A stretch of DNA of 64,000 nt, taken from assembly GCF_010093045.1 (NCBI RefSeq), contig NZ_CP048115.1, forward strand, positions 2,232,001 through 2,296,000, given 5' to 3'. This DNA is from Mucilaginibacter sp. 14171R-50. Lineage in GTDB: Bacteria > Bacteroidota > Bacteroidia > Sphingobacteriales > Sphingobacteriaceae. The position numbers were made by a program, and so were the translations under genes. This document shows, in pieces, positions 1-8,773 of the stretch; within the stretch, counting starts at the first letter, position 1, and each line of letters opens with the position of its first letter. Below the pieces are notes generated by a model. The model ran no database searches, was not told the DNA's origin, and was given only the letters and a program-made list of their open reading frames with translations.

Positions 1-1056
1 GTATTTGGAAATCCGATAACATATCTTGCACACTATATTATCATAATTTCCCTTTTCTATTTGCATGCCAACTGGTCTTTGCCCTGGGCAATGAAAAATG
101 GAAAAACTATGCTTTGGAAACTACCACTTATTCTCTTGCTGGAAATAATGGTTTTTATTTTAATATCTTTTTTAGTGGATAAATTCTTGATTACTATCCA
201 CATTCTTATTAATAAAGGGCCTCTAATATTAAACTTTCAGTATAGCTTAAAAACTTTTTTTAGAGATCTTTATTTTATTGGCTTTGCAACAGGCTACTTT
301 TTTCTAATTACCTACAATAAGGAAAAAAGAAAGACAAATGAGTTGGAAAAACAGCGGTTAAATGACATCATTTATCGACAAAAATCTGAGCAGGAATTGA
401 TTAAAGCGCAAAATGCTTTCCTAAAAGCACAAATTAACCCCCATTTTTTATTTAACACTTTAGATTTTATCTATCACAATATTGTATCCCTATCCCCAAC
501 TGCCGCTGATACGGTTATAACGCTGGCTGAGATGATGCGTTACGCGATAGATTCCGACAAAATGGGTGACTTTATCCCTTTAGGTGATGAAATAGACCAA
601 GTAGAAAATCTTCTTTATTTGAATCAAATCAGGAAGAATCACGGACTAGGTTTTCAATTGCAGTATGAAAAAGATGTCCGGCAAATACATTTAATTCCTT
701 TGGTACTACTGACAATGGTAGAAAACATTTTTAAGCATGGCAACTTAACAGAGCAAGGACACGATGCGTTGGTCCGTATTTATTTAAAGGACGGGGCACT
801 TTTTATCGAAACCGAAAATTTAATAGACAACAAAAAAAAGGATGCCGGAAACCATATGGGATTAAGCAACATACAACATAGATTAAACTATGCCTATGGC
901 GATGGTATAACATTTAGCTATCATGCAGACGAAACCAATCATTTTAAAGTTCAATTGGGCATTCCCTTTTTACAATTGAAAGTGCCTGGTGAAACTTTAG
1001 GTCTTTCAACAGGTAATGATATAATATTGCCTCATGACTCCGCTGGTCAGATATAA
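1..1056 (+). CDS. LytS-type sensor histidine kinase, 5' partial
   Basis: Membrane sensor kinase of the His_kinase (PF06580) family, the usual partner of LytTR response regulators. The reading frame is open from base 1, so the true start lies left of the window; a TTG at 61 is only an internal codon. Hydrophobic segments in the first ~100 residues are followed by a short coiled stretch and the phosphoacceptor motif AQINPHFLFNTLDF. The ATP-binding N box (MVENIFKHGN) and G box (HMGLSNIQHRL) follow. The normal family end is near HFKVQLGIPF; about 30 further residues are read antisense to the end of the dehydratase gene, a 113-base convergent overlap. A cognate LytTR regulator would be expected upstream, outside the window. 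Its signal is unknown. Confidence 0.9.
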   Translation, partial: VFGNPITYLAHYIIIISLFYLHANWSLPWAMKNGKTMLWKLPLILLLEIMVFILISFLVDKFLITIHILINKGPLILNFQYSLKTFFRDLYFIGFATGYFFLITYNKEKRKTNELEKQRLNDIIYRQKSEQELIKAQNAFLKAQINPHFLFNTLDFIYHNIVSLSPTAADTVITLAEMMRYAIDSDKMGDFIPLGDEIDQVENLLYLNQIRKNHGLGFQLQYEKDVRQIHLIPLVLLTMVENIFKHGNLTEQGHDALVRIYLKDGALFIETENLIDNKKKDAGNHMGLSNIQHRLNYAYGDGITFSYHADETNHFKVQLGIPFLQLKVPGETLGLSTGNDIILPHDSAGQI

Positions 1057-3784
1057 ACAGTCGGTTAATATGCATATGTAATAAATCTCCTACCATATTC
1101 GCTCTTTCAGTGCTGTTATCGCAACGATTCATGATTTTAAGAAATTGCTTTTCATAACTGCGAAAGAACCGAACAGAACCTGGGTCAACTTGCGTGTTTT
1201 TTAATTTATGCTTTTCAAATGATTGATTTATTTTTTTAAAACTTTCCGGATTCATTTTCAATTCTTCTCTAAAGCTATTTGCCATGTTTGTGGTAAAAGC
1301 TATTTGGGCAGCTATATCTTCAAAACAAAATTCTAAAAATCGCTTCATTATTCTTAAAGTAATAGCGTATAGATGCGCGGGTGAGTGATTTTTTCTCAAC
1401 AGGGATAATATAAGTCTGCTATCTGTGTAGAAAAAAAATTCAACTAAGCTAATCCTTGTTTCTCCATACCGCTGGACTTCACGGAAATAGGTCTTTATTT
1501 GAATATCAGAGATTAATCCCTTTAGACAGTCTTCTTCCAAAAACGAATTCAGGCGATTAATGAAAAGGTATCCTTGTGATGTATCCTTTAATTGCAGGCG
1601 TAAGCGAAGATGTGGTTTAGGATCTTCATACCTGATGAAAAACCATTTTCTGATATTCTGTTCACCTTCTTCTAAAAAAGCAGCAATTTGTATAGTCAGC
1701 ACAGCGTTACTTCTGGAAGGATGACAGTATATTTCAAAATAAAGCCAGTCCCCTCCTGGCAAAGAGATACTATTTAACGACCGATTATACTGCTTGTAAT
1801 TTATTAAATGTTGACTCCCCGAATAGACATTACCTTCATGTGCATAATTTACTATGTATTCGGTTAAGTATGGTTTGCCCTTGTCATCTGAAACATCTAA
1901 TTCGTTTGGTATTAACGCTTCGGAAATGTAAATAACTTTTGATAGGTTTTGGCGACAAAAATGCAGAAATGCAATCCTATCCGCTTCTATAGCAGGGTCA
2001 AAGCATAACGTCTGGTCAGCAAATCCTGCCTTAAAACGAAAATTAACCCTATACTCTTTCAGCCAGTTACTCAAAGCCGTTAGTGGTTCTAATGGCTGAC
2101 TTGCTGCTAGTAAGATGGCCTTTGGCACCCGCCACATGGCCGGCGAAACAATTACACTCTTGTATGCTACGCGCGGATAGTGATCGAGATTAGGGAAAAA
2201 TTGCTGGATTTTAAAACTCAGGTCAGATTTGATTCCCTGGTGTTGAAGGTCACATAGAAACCGGTAAACGGCCAGATCTGAGCGGGTATAATTGTAAGCC
2301 GATGGAATACGGGGAACCATTCGTTTCTCAAATTTCTTTGACCAAAGGATTACTTCGGAATTGCTGATCCCTACAAGAATATCGTCAAAATCAATCGGCG
2401 ACGGATCACATGACCAGGTCAATATAGGCAGCTCTTTGTCATAAAGTTGTTTACGCCGGTTTACATTGTCAACTTGTCTTTCAGCCTGGTAGGCAATGTC
2501 GAAAAAAATTATACCAGGATTTGCTTTTTCTTCCAGGGATGCGATTTGCTTACCGAGTTTTTCAAGTTCCGGGCTTGCAATAGTAAAACGCCCAATCAAC
2601 GCATTTGCCGTACAGCCCCCCATATTTTCTATCACAGGCTGATCACCATAGAAACGATACATGATACTAAAGGTGTTTGGTAGAGGTAATGCGATTTCCG
2701 TTTTAGCTTCATCGAACTCCTCCAACCGGATATCGCCGCCTCTTATTAACGAATTCAATAGAAAATGGTGTAATTTGGTATAAGAAATCTGTAAATCAGG
2801 GTGTTCGTTTTTGCCTATAGTTTCTAAGACATTTATCAGGTCCTGATCTTTCAAATGATGACCAAGGTTGCCATAGCCAATCCCAATTTCTGGGTCCATT
2901 ACAACACTCAGGGGAACAGCATTTTTTTCGAACTTTTTAAGGAATGCGGCACGAAAGTTAGTCAATGTGCTATTAGCAGTATCAGGTAAATTCACTTGCA
3001 TAAATCTGATCAAACCTGAAATTTCCTGGATTTTTTTTTCATTGAACCCGCCCTTGATTAATTTGCGCTCAGAGATCGTGTACAAATCTGTTGAGACCGG
3101 CCTTTCAATGTTTAACCGTTCAAAATAATCTTGACCGGTTATGTTTGGAAACAGTTCCGTTAGAAGGAGCTGAAGGTTTAAAAGTTGTTCAAGAAGTCTA
3201 TCAACAGATTTTATATGCAGTTGATAATTGGATTTCACATAATCGTAAATTTCCTGTTTAGCAGTTTTTTCTTTACAAAGGGTTATAATAGTGTTTAGTT
3301 CCGGAAAACCTGATACTGAAGCCATTTCAAAACATCCATTTTTAATACGGATAAATCGTATCTCATCCCCAACTGTATAAACGGTAGAATTTGTTTGAAA
3401 CCATAGCGAGTCTTTGACGACCCTGGCAAAATCATTTGTAAAGGCATCCTTTTGTTGCCAGTCCACAAAGTGTTTGCGTAACAAATTTTCATCCAAGACT
3501 AAGGTTGAGGAATCCATTGACAACGGAAGGACGGTAAACGCGGCGAAACTTCCAAAAGGCGTCGCCCTATATTTGGCCCTGTTAAAATACTTCCATATGG
3601 AAAAGCTTATTTTTTTGTCGGTTGCTTCTAATTCGTGAAAGTCTAAATTTTCAATAACCTTATAAAATGAAGGCGAAGCCTGCCTGATAAGTATTTTCAA
3701 ATCCTGCCATCTTTCCTCCAGCGCATCTTTTACACTGAATATAGGCGTTCGGCAAAGGGGCATATCTAATACTTTCAACTTCAT
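944..3784 (-). CDS. Lantibiotic (class I lanthipeptide) dehydratase
   Basis: Full-length LanB-type enzyme of 946 residues. Known members use glutamyl-tRNA to glutamylate Ser/Thr of a precursor peptide and then eliminate glutamate, giving dehydroamino acids. The N-terminal start (LCRTPIFSVKDAL, then FNRAKYRATPFGSFAAF) matches the glutamylation domain, roughly residues 1-650. The C-terminal part carries KWFFIRYEDPKPHLRLR near residue 730, typical of the thiopeptide-type/SpaB_C elimination domain. No LanC cyclase, precursor peptide or LanT transporter is visible in the window; they could lie left of it. The upstream gap holds a phased-repeat element and a 14-bp palindrome. Family call is firm; product is unknown. 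Confidence 0.88.
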   Translation of the reverse strand: MKLKVLDMPLCRTPIFSVKDALEERWQDLKILIRQASPSFYKVIENLDFHELEATDKKISFSIWKYFNRAKYRATPFGSFAAFTVLPLSMDSSTLVLDENLLRKHFVDWQQKDAFTNDFARVVKDSLWFQTNSTVYTVGDEIRFIRIKNGCFEMASVSGFPELNTIITLCKEKTAKQEIYDYVKSNYQLHIKSVDRLLEQLLNLQLLLTELFPNITGQDYFERLNIERPVSTDLYTISERKLIKGGFNEKKIQEISGLIRFMQVNLPDTANSTLTNFRAAFLKKFEKNAVPLSVVMDPEIGIGYGNLGHHLKDQDLINVLETIGKNEHPDLQISYTKLHHFLLNSLIRGGDIRLEEFDEAKTEIALPLPNTFSIMYRFYGDQPVIENMGGCTANALIGRFTIASPELEKLGKQIASLEEKANPGIIFFDIAYQAERQVDNVNRRKQLYDKELPILTWSCDPSPIDFDDILVGISNSEVILWSKKFEKRMVPRIPSAYNYTRSDLAVYRFLCDLQHQGIKSDLSFKIQQFFPNLDHYPRVAYKSVIVSPAMWRVPKAILLAASQPLEPLTALSNWLKEYRVNFRFKAGFADQTLCFDPAIEADRIAFLHFCRQNLSKVIYISEALIPNELDVSDDKGKPYLTEYIVNYAHEGNVYSGSQHLINYKQYNRSLNSISLPGGDWLYFEIYCHPSRSNAVLTIQIAAFLEEGEQNIRKWFFIRYEDPKPHLRLRLQLKDTSQGYLFINRLNSFLEEDCLKGLISDIQIKTYFREVQRYGETRISLVEFFFYTDSRLILSLLRKNHSPAHLYAITLRIMKRFLEFCFEDIAAQIAFTTNMANSFREELKMNPESFKKINQSFEKHKLKNTQVDPGSVRFFRSYEKQFLKIMNRCDNSTERANMVGDLLHMHINRLFISDQRSHEAILYHYLLKDLKFHQALSIVKRECPIEL

Positions 3785-3895
3785 GGTAAATTCTTATCAA
3801 ACTGTAGCGGTGGTCCGCCCTGAACTTGATGCCTTTTATTTCTTCAAAAGAATGATTATTGGCTGCTCTTACTTACCATTTTCTATACAATAGGG

Positions 3896-3932
3896 CTTTT
3901 TCGGGACAGACAGCCATAAATTCGGGAGATAC
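3896..3932 (-). promoter_or_regulatory. Phased CCC direct-repeat element A
   Basis: Read on the minus strand this is GTATCTCCCGAATTT, 12 bases, then CCCGAAAAAG. The two CCCGAA units start 21 bases apart. A copy identical at 32 of 37 positions lies at 17174-17210. It sits 112-148 bases upstream of the dehydratase start and points at it, so it is probably a regulator site or upstream promoter element. Confidence 0.5.
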
Positions 3933-3937
3933 TGACC

Positions 3938-3951
3938 TTACCAATTGGTAA
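3938..3951. promoter_or_regulatory. 14-bp perfect palindrome, candidate operator
   Basis: TTACCAATTGGTAA is a perfect palindrome in the divergent intergenic region between the dehydratase and the GNAT gene, directly beside element A. It may be an operator for either gene; no regulator can be assigned. Confidence 0.35.
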
Positions 3952-4105
3952 ACGATAATTAAACAATAGTTAATTTTATTCGATTTTATTCGCCTCAACT
4001 TTATCCTAATGGTAAAATATGCATACCGAGATATTTTATACATGCTCAGATAAATTGAAATGTGACGTAAGAAATGCTGCTGCTATATACTTTATATATC
4101 TAACT

Positions 4106-4684
4106 ATGATAAAGGCTGAAGCTATTGACAAAACAACGGTAATAAATGTGTTGAGTAGTTCATTTGAAGATAACCAGAGTGTGAATTTTATCGTCAGCCA
4201 GGATGAGAAAAGAGCACGACGAATACAAGCTTTAATGGATTACTCGTATGAGATATGTTCGCTATTTGGTGAGGTGTGGTTATCTGATGATAAAAATGCC
4301 TGTGCTTTAATATTATATCCGCATCAAAAACGTACCACGTTAAAATCAATTTGGCTTGACATCAGGCTGATTGTCCAAGCCATTGGTCTGAGCGGTATAA
4401 GCAACGCATTGAAGCGTGAAGCAAAAATCAAACATTTGCAACCCAAAGAAGAAATGACGTATCTCTGGTTTATTGGCGTTGATCCGGACTTTCAGCATAG
4501 GGATATCGGCAACAAATTATTGAAAGAAATCATAATCCATTCAAACCAAAAAAAGCTGCCAGTATATCTGGAAACTTCCACTTTAAGGAATATACCATGG
4601 TACGAATCACATGGTTTTCATACCTATAACCAATTGGAGTTGGGGTATACCTTGTTCTTTTTGAAACGTAAGCCAGATAAGTAA
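4106..4684 (+). CDS. GNAT family N-acetyltransferase
   Basis: Acyl-CoA-dependent acetyltransferase fold of about 192 residues. The C-terminal half shows the GNAT core: a beta strand (MTYLWFIGVDPDFQHRDIG) followed by the pyrophosphate-binding loop region (HRDIGNKLLKEII) and the late strand LPVYLETSTLRN with the YESHGF turn. ATG 4106 is chosen because the sequence from MIKAEAIDKTTVINVLSSSF onward matches family starts; an in-frame ATG at 4019 would add 29 residues without family character. It lies 5 bases before the LuxR-type gene, so the two are probably co-transcribed. Substrate unknown. Confidence 0.8.
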   Translation: MIKAEAIDKTTVINVLSSSFEDNQSVNFIVSQDEKRARRIQALMDYSYEICSLFGEVWLSDDKNACALILYPHQKRTTLKSIWLDIRLIVQAIGLSGISNALKREAKIKHLQPKEEMTYLWFIGVDPDFQHRDIGNKLLKEIIIHSNQKKLPVYLETSTLRNIPWYESHGFHTYNQLELGYTLFFLKRKPDK

Positions 4685-4689
4685 TAAAT

Positions 4690-5622
4690 ATGCTGGTATT
4701 CGGAACACAAATTCATATTGTCACAGCAGTATTCATTGGACTTGAAATATTGATGTTCATTTTTCAATTGGCCAGTTACTTCTATTGGCCGGGAGATAAA
4801 AATCGTGGCCGGTATTTATTATTGCTGTTTTTAATGTTGTTATACAATATTACTGGCGGCCTCTTTCCTGATCCTAAGATTGGTATCCCCATCAACATCC
4901 AGGAGATGATTGCTTACGGCACTGGTTTTCTTATGGCTTCTTATTTCCCATATTACTTTTATAAAGGATTTGAACTGAAAGAATTGCGCTGGCACGCACT
5001 GTTCGGAGTACCATTATTCCTGATGCTTCCCTACCTGATATTCTTTGTCATCGTTTATGCGATAAATGGCAAGTTAAATGTAGATATCCGTTTTGGGATG
5101 ATTGTACCCTTTATCTATGCGATTGTATTGCTTTGGGTTATGTTCAGGGCAATTCGGAATAACTATGAGATAAATCGTAACAAGAACGAATACCTGGAGG
5201 AAATCTCAATGTACTGTGCAGTTACTCCCTGGTTAGCTTTAGCACTCTTCGGCCTGGTAGAAGAGAATCAGTTGATAGAAGTACTTTGCACGAATACGGG
5301 CATCATCATTATCACAGTTCTTTTTCTGACTAAATCCGTCAGCAATGCAAGACAGGAATTCACCAGGAAACTTAAAGAATCGGCCATTGATGGCATAAGC
5401 CCGGAAGAATTCCTGGCTAGTTGTCTGCATTACAGTTTGACAAGAACGGAGATCCTGATCGTACAGAAATTGTATAAAGGAATGAAAAATAGAGAAATCG
5501 CTGATAGCATGTTTATTTCAAGCGAAACCGTTAAAAAGCACATTCAAAATATATTCAGAAAAGCCTTAGTAAATAACAGGGCAGCCTTAATTCATAAACT
5601 ACAAAATCGTCGCGAGCAATAA
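4690..5622 (+). CDS. Membrane-anchored LuxR-type transcriptional regulator
   Basis: 310-residue regulator with about six to seven predicted membrane helices in residues 1-220 and a C-terminal LuxR-type helix-turn-helix in residues 245-305 (TEILIVQKLYKGMKNREIAD, then ISSETVKKHIQNIFRK). The motif SSETVKKHIQNIF is the DNA-recognition helix typical of the family. The membrane part probably senses a lipophilic or envelope signal, but nothing in the sequence names it. It starts 5 bases after the GNAT gene, and a phased-repeat element (5636-5689) lies just after its stop codon, upstream of the next gene. Confidence 0.82.
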   Translation: MLVFGTQIHIVTAVFIGLEILMFIFQLASYFYWPGDKNRGRYLLLLFLMLLYNITGGLFPDPKIGIPINIQEMIAYGTGFLMASYFPYYFYKGFELKELRWHALFGVPLFLMLPYLIFFVIVYAINGKLNVDIRFGMIVPFIYAIVLLWVMFRAIRNNYEINRNKNEYLEEISMYCAVTPWLALALFGLVEENQLIEVLCTNTGIIIITVLFLTKSVSNARQEFTRKLKESAIDGISPEEFLASCLHYSLTRTEILIVQKLYKGMKNREIADSMFISSETVKKHIQNIFRKALVNNRAALIHKLQNRREQ

Positions 5623-5635
5623 CTTTGCGCTCGTT

Positions 5636-5689
5636 TGTCATTAAATATACCCCTATTTAGTAATGCCAAATCCCTGATTTGAGTATTTA
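5636..5689 (+). promoter_or_regulatory. Phased CCC direct-repeat element C
   Basis: The 54-base stretch contains ACCCCTATTTAGT, eight variable bases, then AAATCCCTGAT and GAGTATTTA. CCCTATTT and CCCTGATT begin 21 bases apart. It matches 18684-18737 without gaps at 44 of 54 positions. It lies about 90 bases before the Crp-family start and is probably that gene's regulatory region. Confidence 0.55.
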
Positions 5690-5776
5690 GATCGCCTGGC
5701 CGGCACGGTAAATTTGATCCAGGTTATTATAGGAGTTAAGAATCTCCTGTCAAGTTTCACTTTCTTGAATATTACT

Positions 5777-6388
5777 ATGCAGTCACATCGTTTATTTGAC
5801 GTGCTTTTTAGCATGAATCCGCTGCCGAAAGAATTAGCAAATGAGGCAAATCGCAAAGATTTAATAGAATATATCAATTCAAAAATTGGTTTTAGCCATC
5901 ATACTCATCGTCAGCTTTTGTTAAATCCCGGCCAAATAGCTGATCACATCTATTTTGTCGAAAGTGGGATGGCAAGGGGTTATTATGACGATGAGCTAAA
6001 GGAGAAAGAGTATACTATCTGCTTATGGGATGAGCAAACCATTATTACAGAGCCTCAAAGCTTTTTAAAACGCACTCCTTCTCAATTATATATAGAGGTG
6101 ATGCCTGGCAGCAGATTATTGTCGATATCCAGGCAACATCTGTCAGATATTATTAACGCGTTCCCGTATGCCGAAATATTTACCAGATGTCTAATGCTGC
6201 AATATGTTTCTTATCACACCAAAAGAACTCATGACCTGATCAGTCTTTCAGCTTGGGAAAGATACTTGGACTTACTCCAAAAACATCCTAAAATCGAACA
6301 AAAGATTTCGAAGGAAATCATTGCCTCTTATCTCGGTATTACTCCACAATCCCTTAGCCGACTCATCAAGGATAATGGCCACCCATAA
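5777..6388 (+). CDS. Crp/Fnr-family transcriptional regulator
   Basis: About 203 residues from ATG 5777. A cNMP-binding-like beta barrel occupies roughly residues 40-130 (LLLNPGQIADHIYFVESGMARGYY; weak conservation of the phosphate-binding cassette), followed by a short dimer helix and a C-terminal HTH (KEIIASYLGITPQSLSRLIK). This subgroup is common in Bacteroidota and generally does not bind cAMP. The upstream element at 5636-5689 is the likely control region, which argues against the longer in-frame start at 5714. Target genes are unknown; the MauE-type gene starts 167 bases downstream on the same strand. Confidence 0.85.
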   Translation: MQSHRLFDVLFSMNPLPKELANEANRKDLIEYINSKIGFSHHTHRQLLLNPGQIADHIYFVESGMARGYYDDELKEKEYTICLWDEQTIITEPQSFLKRTPSQLYIEVMPGSRLLSISRQHLSDIINAFPYAEIFTRCLMLQYVSYHTKRTHDLISLSAWERYLDLLQKHPKIEQKISKEIIASYLGITPQSLSRLIKDNGHP

Positions 6389-6554
6389 ACCAATTTGATA
6401 AGAGAAAGTTTATCATTTATTAATTCATTTCTGAACAAATGGTAATCGATTTCTGAACCGAGGTTTAGACCTTATAAGAATATTCAAACGTAGCTTTATC
6501 TTATCTAAAAGGGATGGCTCTGGCTATTAAAGAATTATATTAAATACCACCATT

Positions 6555-7034
6555 ATGAAAAATATATTAACCCATTTTTGTATAACATTTCTCTTCCTGT
6601 TGTTTGTATATACATCGGCCAGCAAGTTTTTAGACCACGATAAATTTGTATTTCAAATGCAACTTGCCCCAGTACCGTTAATGAAAATACTTGCTCCTCT
6701 TTTTGGATGGCTGGTGCCATCTGTTGAAATGATTATTGCCATAGGATTCGCTGTTGGTTTTTTTATTCCTTCAATCAAAATTAAATCGCTGTATGCATCT
6801 GTTATTTTATTAGGTGCATTCGAGTTTTATATTGTCCTCATGCTTTTATCAGGATCACGTCTTCCCTGTACCTGTGGCGGTATTATATCCAATATGGGTT
6901 GGAAACAACATTTATTCTTTAATGCTTTTTTTATCCTGACAAGCTTTTTATCAATTAAATATTTGCAAAAACATAAAGTATTGGCGGCAACTGAATTTGG
7001 CGGCAATAAACATAAAATACTTTCTCGCGCGTAA
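6555..7034 (+). CDS. MauE/DoxX-family redox-associated membrane protein
   Basis: 159 residues with four predicted membrane helices (about 7-25, 46-70, 76-98, 120-140). The loop LLSGSRLPCTCGGIISNMGW carries the CxCGG cysteines characteristic of the MauE-type branch of the DoxX superfamily, which is thought to help handle disulfides or electrons in the envelope. The small secreted protein that follows starts 67 bases later, and a TlpA-type thioredoxin protein lies just beyond, so the local theme is envelope thiol chemistry. Precise function unknown. Confidence 0.75.
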   Translation: MKNILTHFCITFLFLLFVYTSASKFLDHDKFVFQMQLAPVPLMKILAPLFGWLVPSVEMIIAIGFAVGFFIPSIKIKSLYASVILLGAFEFYIVLMLLSGSRLPCTCGGIISNMGWKQHLFFNAFFILTSFLSIKYLQKHKVLAATEFGGNKHKILSRA

Positions 7035-7101
7035 GAACAGGTGGTGCCATTGCCTGTAATTTTAATCAATGGCGTAATTATTAAACTTAATACATAATAT
7101 C

Positions 7102-7392
7102 ATGAAAAAGTTAAAAATTAGCATGTTGGCCGTACTATTTACAATAGGTATTGGTGGCGCAGTTGTACAAAAGATACATGCATCACCAAAACAAACAGAT
7201 CCAACGTTTAACTGGCAAAAAACTGATGCAAGTGGTAATGTCATCTCAGGAGGGCAGTATGATCCTGGAGTAACTCAGGCACAAGCCCAAAGCGATTTTG
7301 GATGTAGTGGCACGATAACACCCTGTGCGGTTACTGTTAATCACCAAAACGGGACTAAAACAGCCAATCCAACTTACGTAAGACTGGATTAG
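7102..7392 (+). CDS. Small secreted protein, DUF6520-like
   Basis: 96 residues with a clear signal peptide (MKKLKISMLAVLFTIGIGGA, cleavage likely near IHASPK). The mature part of ~70 residues is polar and has two cysteines in FGCSGTITPCAV. This layout (short signal, ~70 residues, CxGxxxxCA core) resembles the DUF6520 family found in Bacteroidota beside MauE-type proteins. It is followed by a strong shared terminator. It does not resemble a lanthipeptide precursor: there is no leader motif and few Ser/Thr/Cys near the C-terminus. Role unknown. Confidence 0.65.
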   Translation: MKKLKISMLAVLFTIGIGGAVVQKIHASPKQTDPTFNWQKTDASGNVISGGQYDPGVTQAQAQSDFGCSGTITPCAVTVNHQNGTKTANPTYVRLD

Positions 7393-7404
7393 AAACCAGT
7401 GGGT

Positions 7405-7443
7405 AAAGGAGACTGTGGTGACCAATTTGCTATAGTCTCCTTT
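7405..7443. terminator. Bidirectional intrinsic terminator
   Basis: AAAGGAGACT (7405-7414) pairs perfectly with AGTCTCCTTT (7434-7443) around a 19-base loop, with A-rich and T-rich flanks on both sides. It separates the convergent secreted-protein gene and the TlpA-like gene and can end both transcripts. Confidence 0.8.
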
Positions 7444-7444
7444 A

Positions 7445-8767
7445 TTAATAATATTCAGATATAACGAAAACTGGAACCATCCTTTTAACTTTTATTATAT
7501 ATAGCCCACTTCTGTTTAAGATGGCATTAATTTGTTCAGGTGTTATCCCTGCTTTCAAACCATTTATATCAAAGTCTATCAATGCATTTTTAATGCCAGT
7601 TTCATCAACGATTTGGTCTTGATTTATATTGGCATTTAAAATTTCAGTAAGCTTAGTAACATTTTGCGTTGTAATAAAATGTTTATGTTGTTTTTTTGAT
7701 TCATTTAAAATATTAAGATGCTTATTTCTGTATTTTAAAATATAACATTGCATATTCCTTTTTTCAAACCGGCCATTCAAGTTCAAATATCTATTTAGAT
7801 CTGATATCATATATTGATAAAGTATAGTATCCATGCGTGGTTCAGGCATCTGCAATTCATAACAATACGAATTATCTTGAGCCCAGTCACTACTGTTAAT
7901 ACTATTATAGTATTTTGATCTTTGGTAAGATTCGGGGGCAAATCGTGGTTGCATGTACTTTAATGAATCTTTTATCTCTAAAATAATTCGTCCATAATTA
8001 CCCCAGCAAATTTGATGTTGAAATGCTGCTGTCCAATATAAATCTCTGATAGAAATATTGTCCATAAATATTCGATCAATCATATGAGGAATTACTGACT
8101 TATAGGTGCCGTAAGTTTCATACGACAAAATTCCATTTGTATGACCAGTAAAGATTGATCGGCCTAAAAACGAAGAATCCTTCAAATGAAACGTCTTTGT
8201 AAAATCAAAATTCTTGATATCAATTTTTGCTCTTAGAGGCAATACTTTGCCCTTCACAATTTCTTTTATATTTTTAAAGTTGACATCCTCACCTCCAGTT
8301 ATAGCGATCACTTTTCCTGCGGAATCAATCCAAACCATATGCGGTATTCCCTTGTGAGGGAATAGTTTTCTGGATAAAATATTATCGTTAGCCAGTACAA
8401 AATAGTTTTTAGGGCGTAATTCAGGTCTTTTTTTTAAGAAATCATTAATTGTAGAAAATGATTGGTAACCGACTGCTACAATTTCTATTTGATTACTGAA
8501 CTGCTTTTTAAGGGTGTCCAGTTTTGTTAATTCGCTTATACAAGGGCGACACCAGGTCGCCCAAAAATCCAGGATTAACAATTTATTTTTATATAGGTTA
8601 CTTAATTGAACTTTTTGCAAGGTGTCATCTATAAATCCTGATAAAGCAATATTAGGGACATGTTCACCTATATGTATTTCTTTTAGTGTGTCATTTTGAG
8701 AATATACAACCGATGTTGAAAAAATGAATATGAGCGTTAAGAGACACTTATTTATAGTGTTTTTCAT
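7445..8767 (-). CDS. TlpA-like thioredoxin-domain protein
   Basis: 440 residues, exported by a signal peptide (first ~23 residues, ending VVYSQ). Residues ~30-165 form a TlpA/AhpC-TSA-type thioredoxin fold with active site WATWCRPC and the cis-proline region KGIPHMVW. Residues ~170-440 are an additional domain often seen in Bacteroidota TlpA proteins with no assigned function. It is the last gene of the sigma-FecR-SusC-SusD unit, 6 bases after susD. It probably reduces disulfides in the periplasm, perhaps of an imported or surface protein. Redox role is inferred from the intact CxxC. Confidence 0.85.
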   Translation of the reverse strand: MKNTINKCLLTLIFIFSTSVVYSQNDTLKEIHIGEHVPNIALSGFIDDTLQKVQLSNLYKNKLLILDFWATWCRPCISELTKLDTLKKQFSNQIEIVAVGYQSFSTINDFLKKRPELRPKNYFVLANDNILSRKLFPHKGIPHMVWIDSAGKVIAITGGEDVNFKNIKEIVKGKVLPLRAKIDIKNFDFTKTFHLKDSSFLGRSIFTGHTNGILSYETYGTYKSVIPHMIDRIFMDNISIRDLYWTAAFQHQICWGNYGRIILEIKDSLKYMQPRFAPESYQRSKYYNSINSSDWAQDNSYCYELQMPEPRMDTILYQYMISDLNRYLNLNGRFEKRNMQCYILKYRNKHLNILNESKKQHKHFITTQNVTKLTEILNANINQDQIVDETGIKNALIDFDINGLKAGITPEQINAILNRSGLYIIKVKRMVPVFVISEYY

Positions 8768-8773
8768 AATTAA

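Noticed and set aside
7102..7392. Small secreted protein as lanthipeptide precursor
   Set aside because: Has a Sec signal peptide, few C-terminal Ser/Thr/Cys and no leader motif; it lies 3.3 kb from the dehydratase with unrelated genes between.
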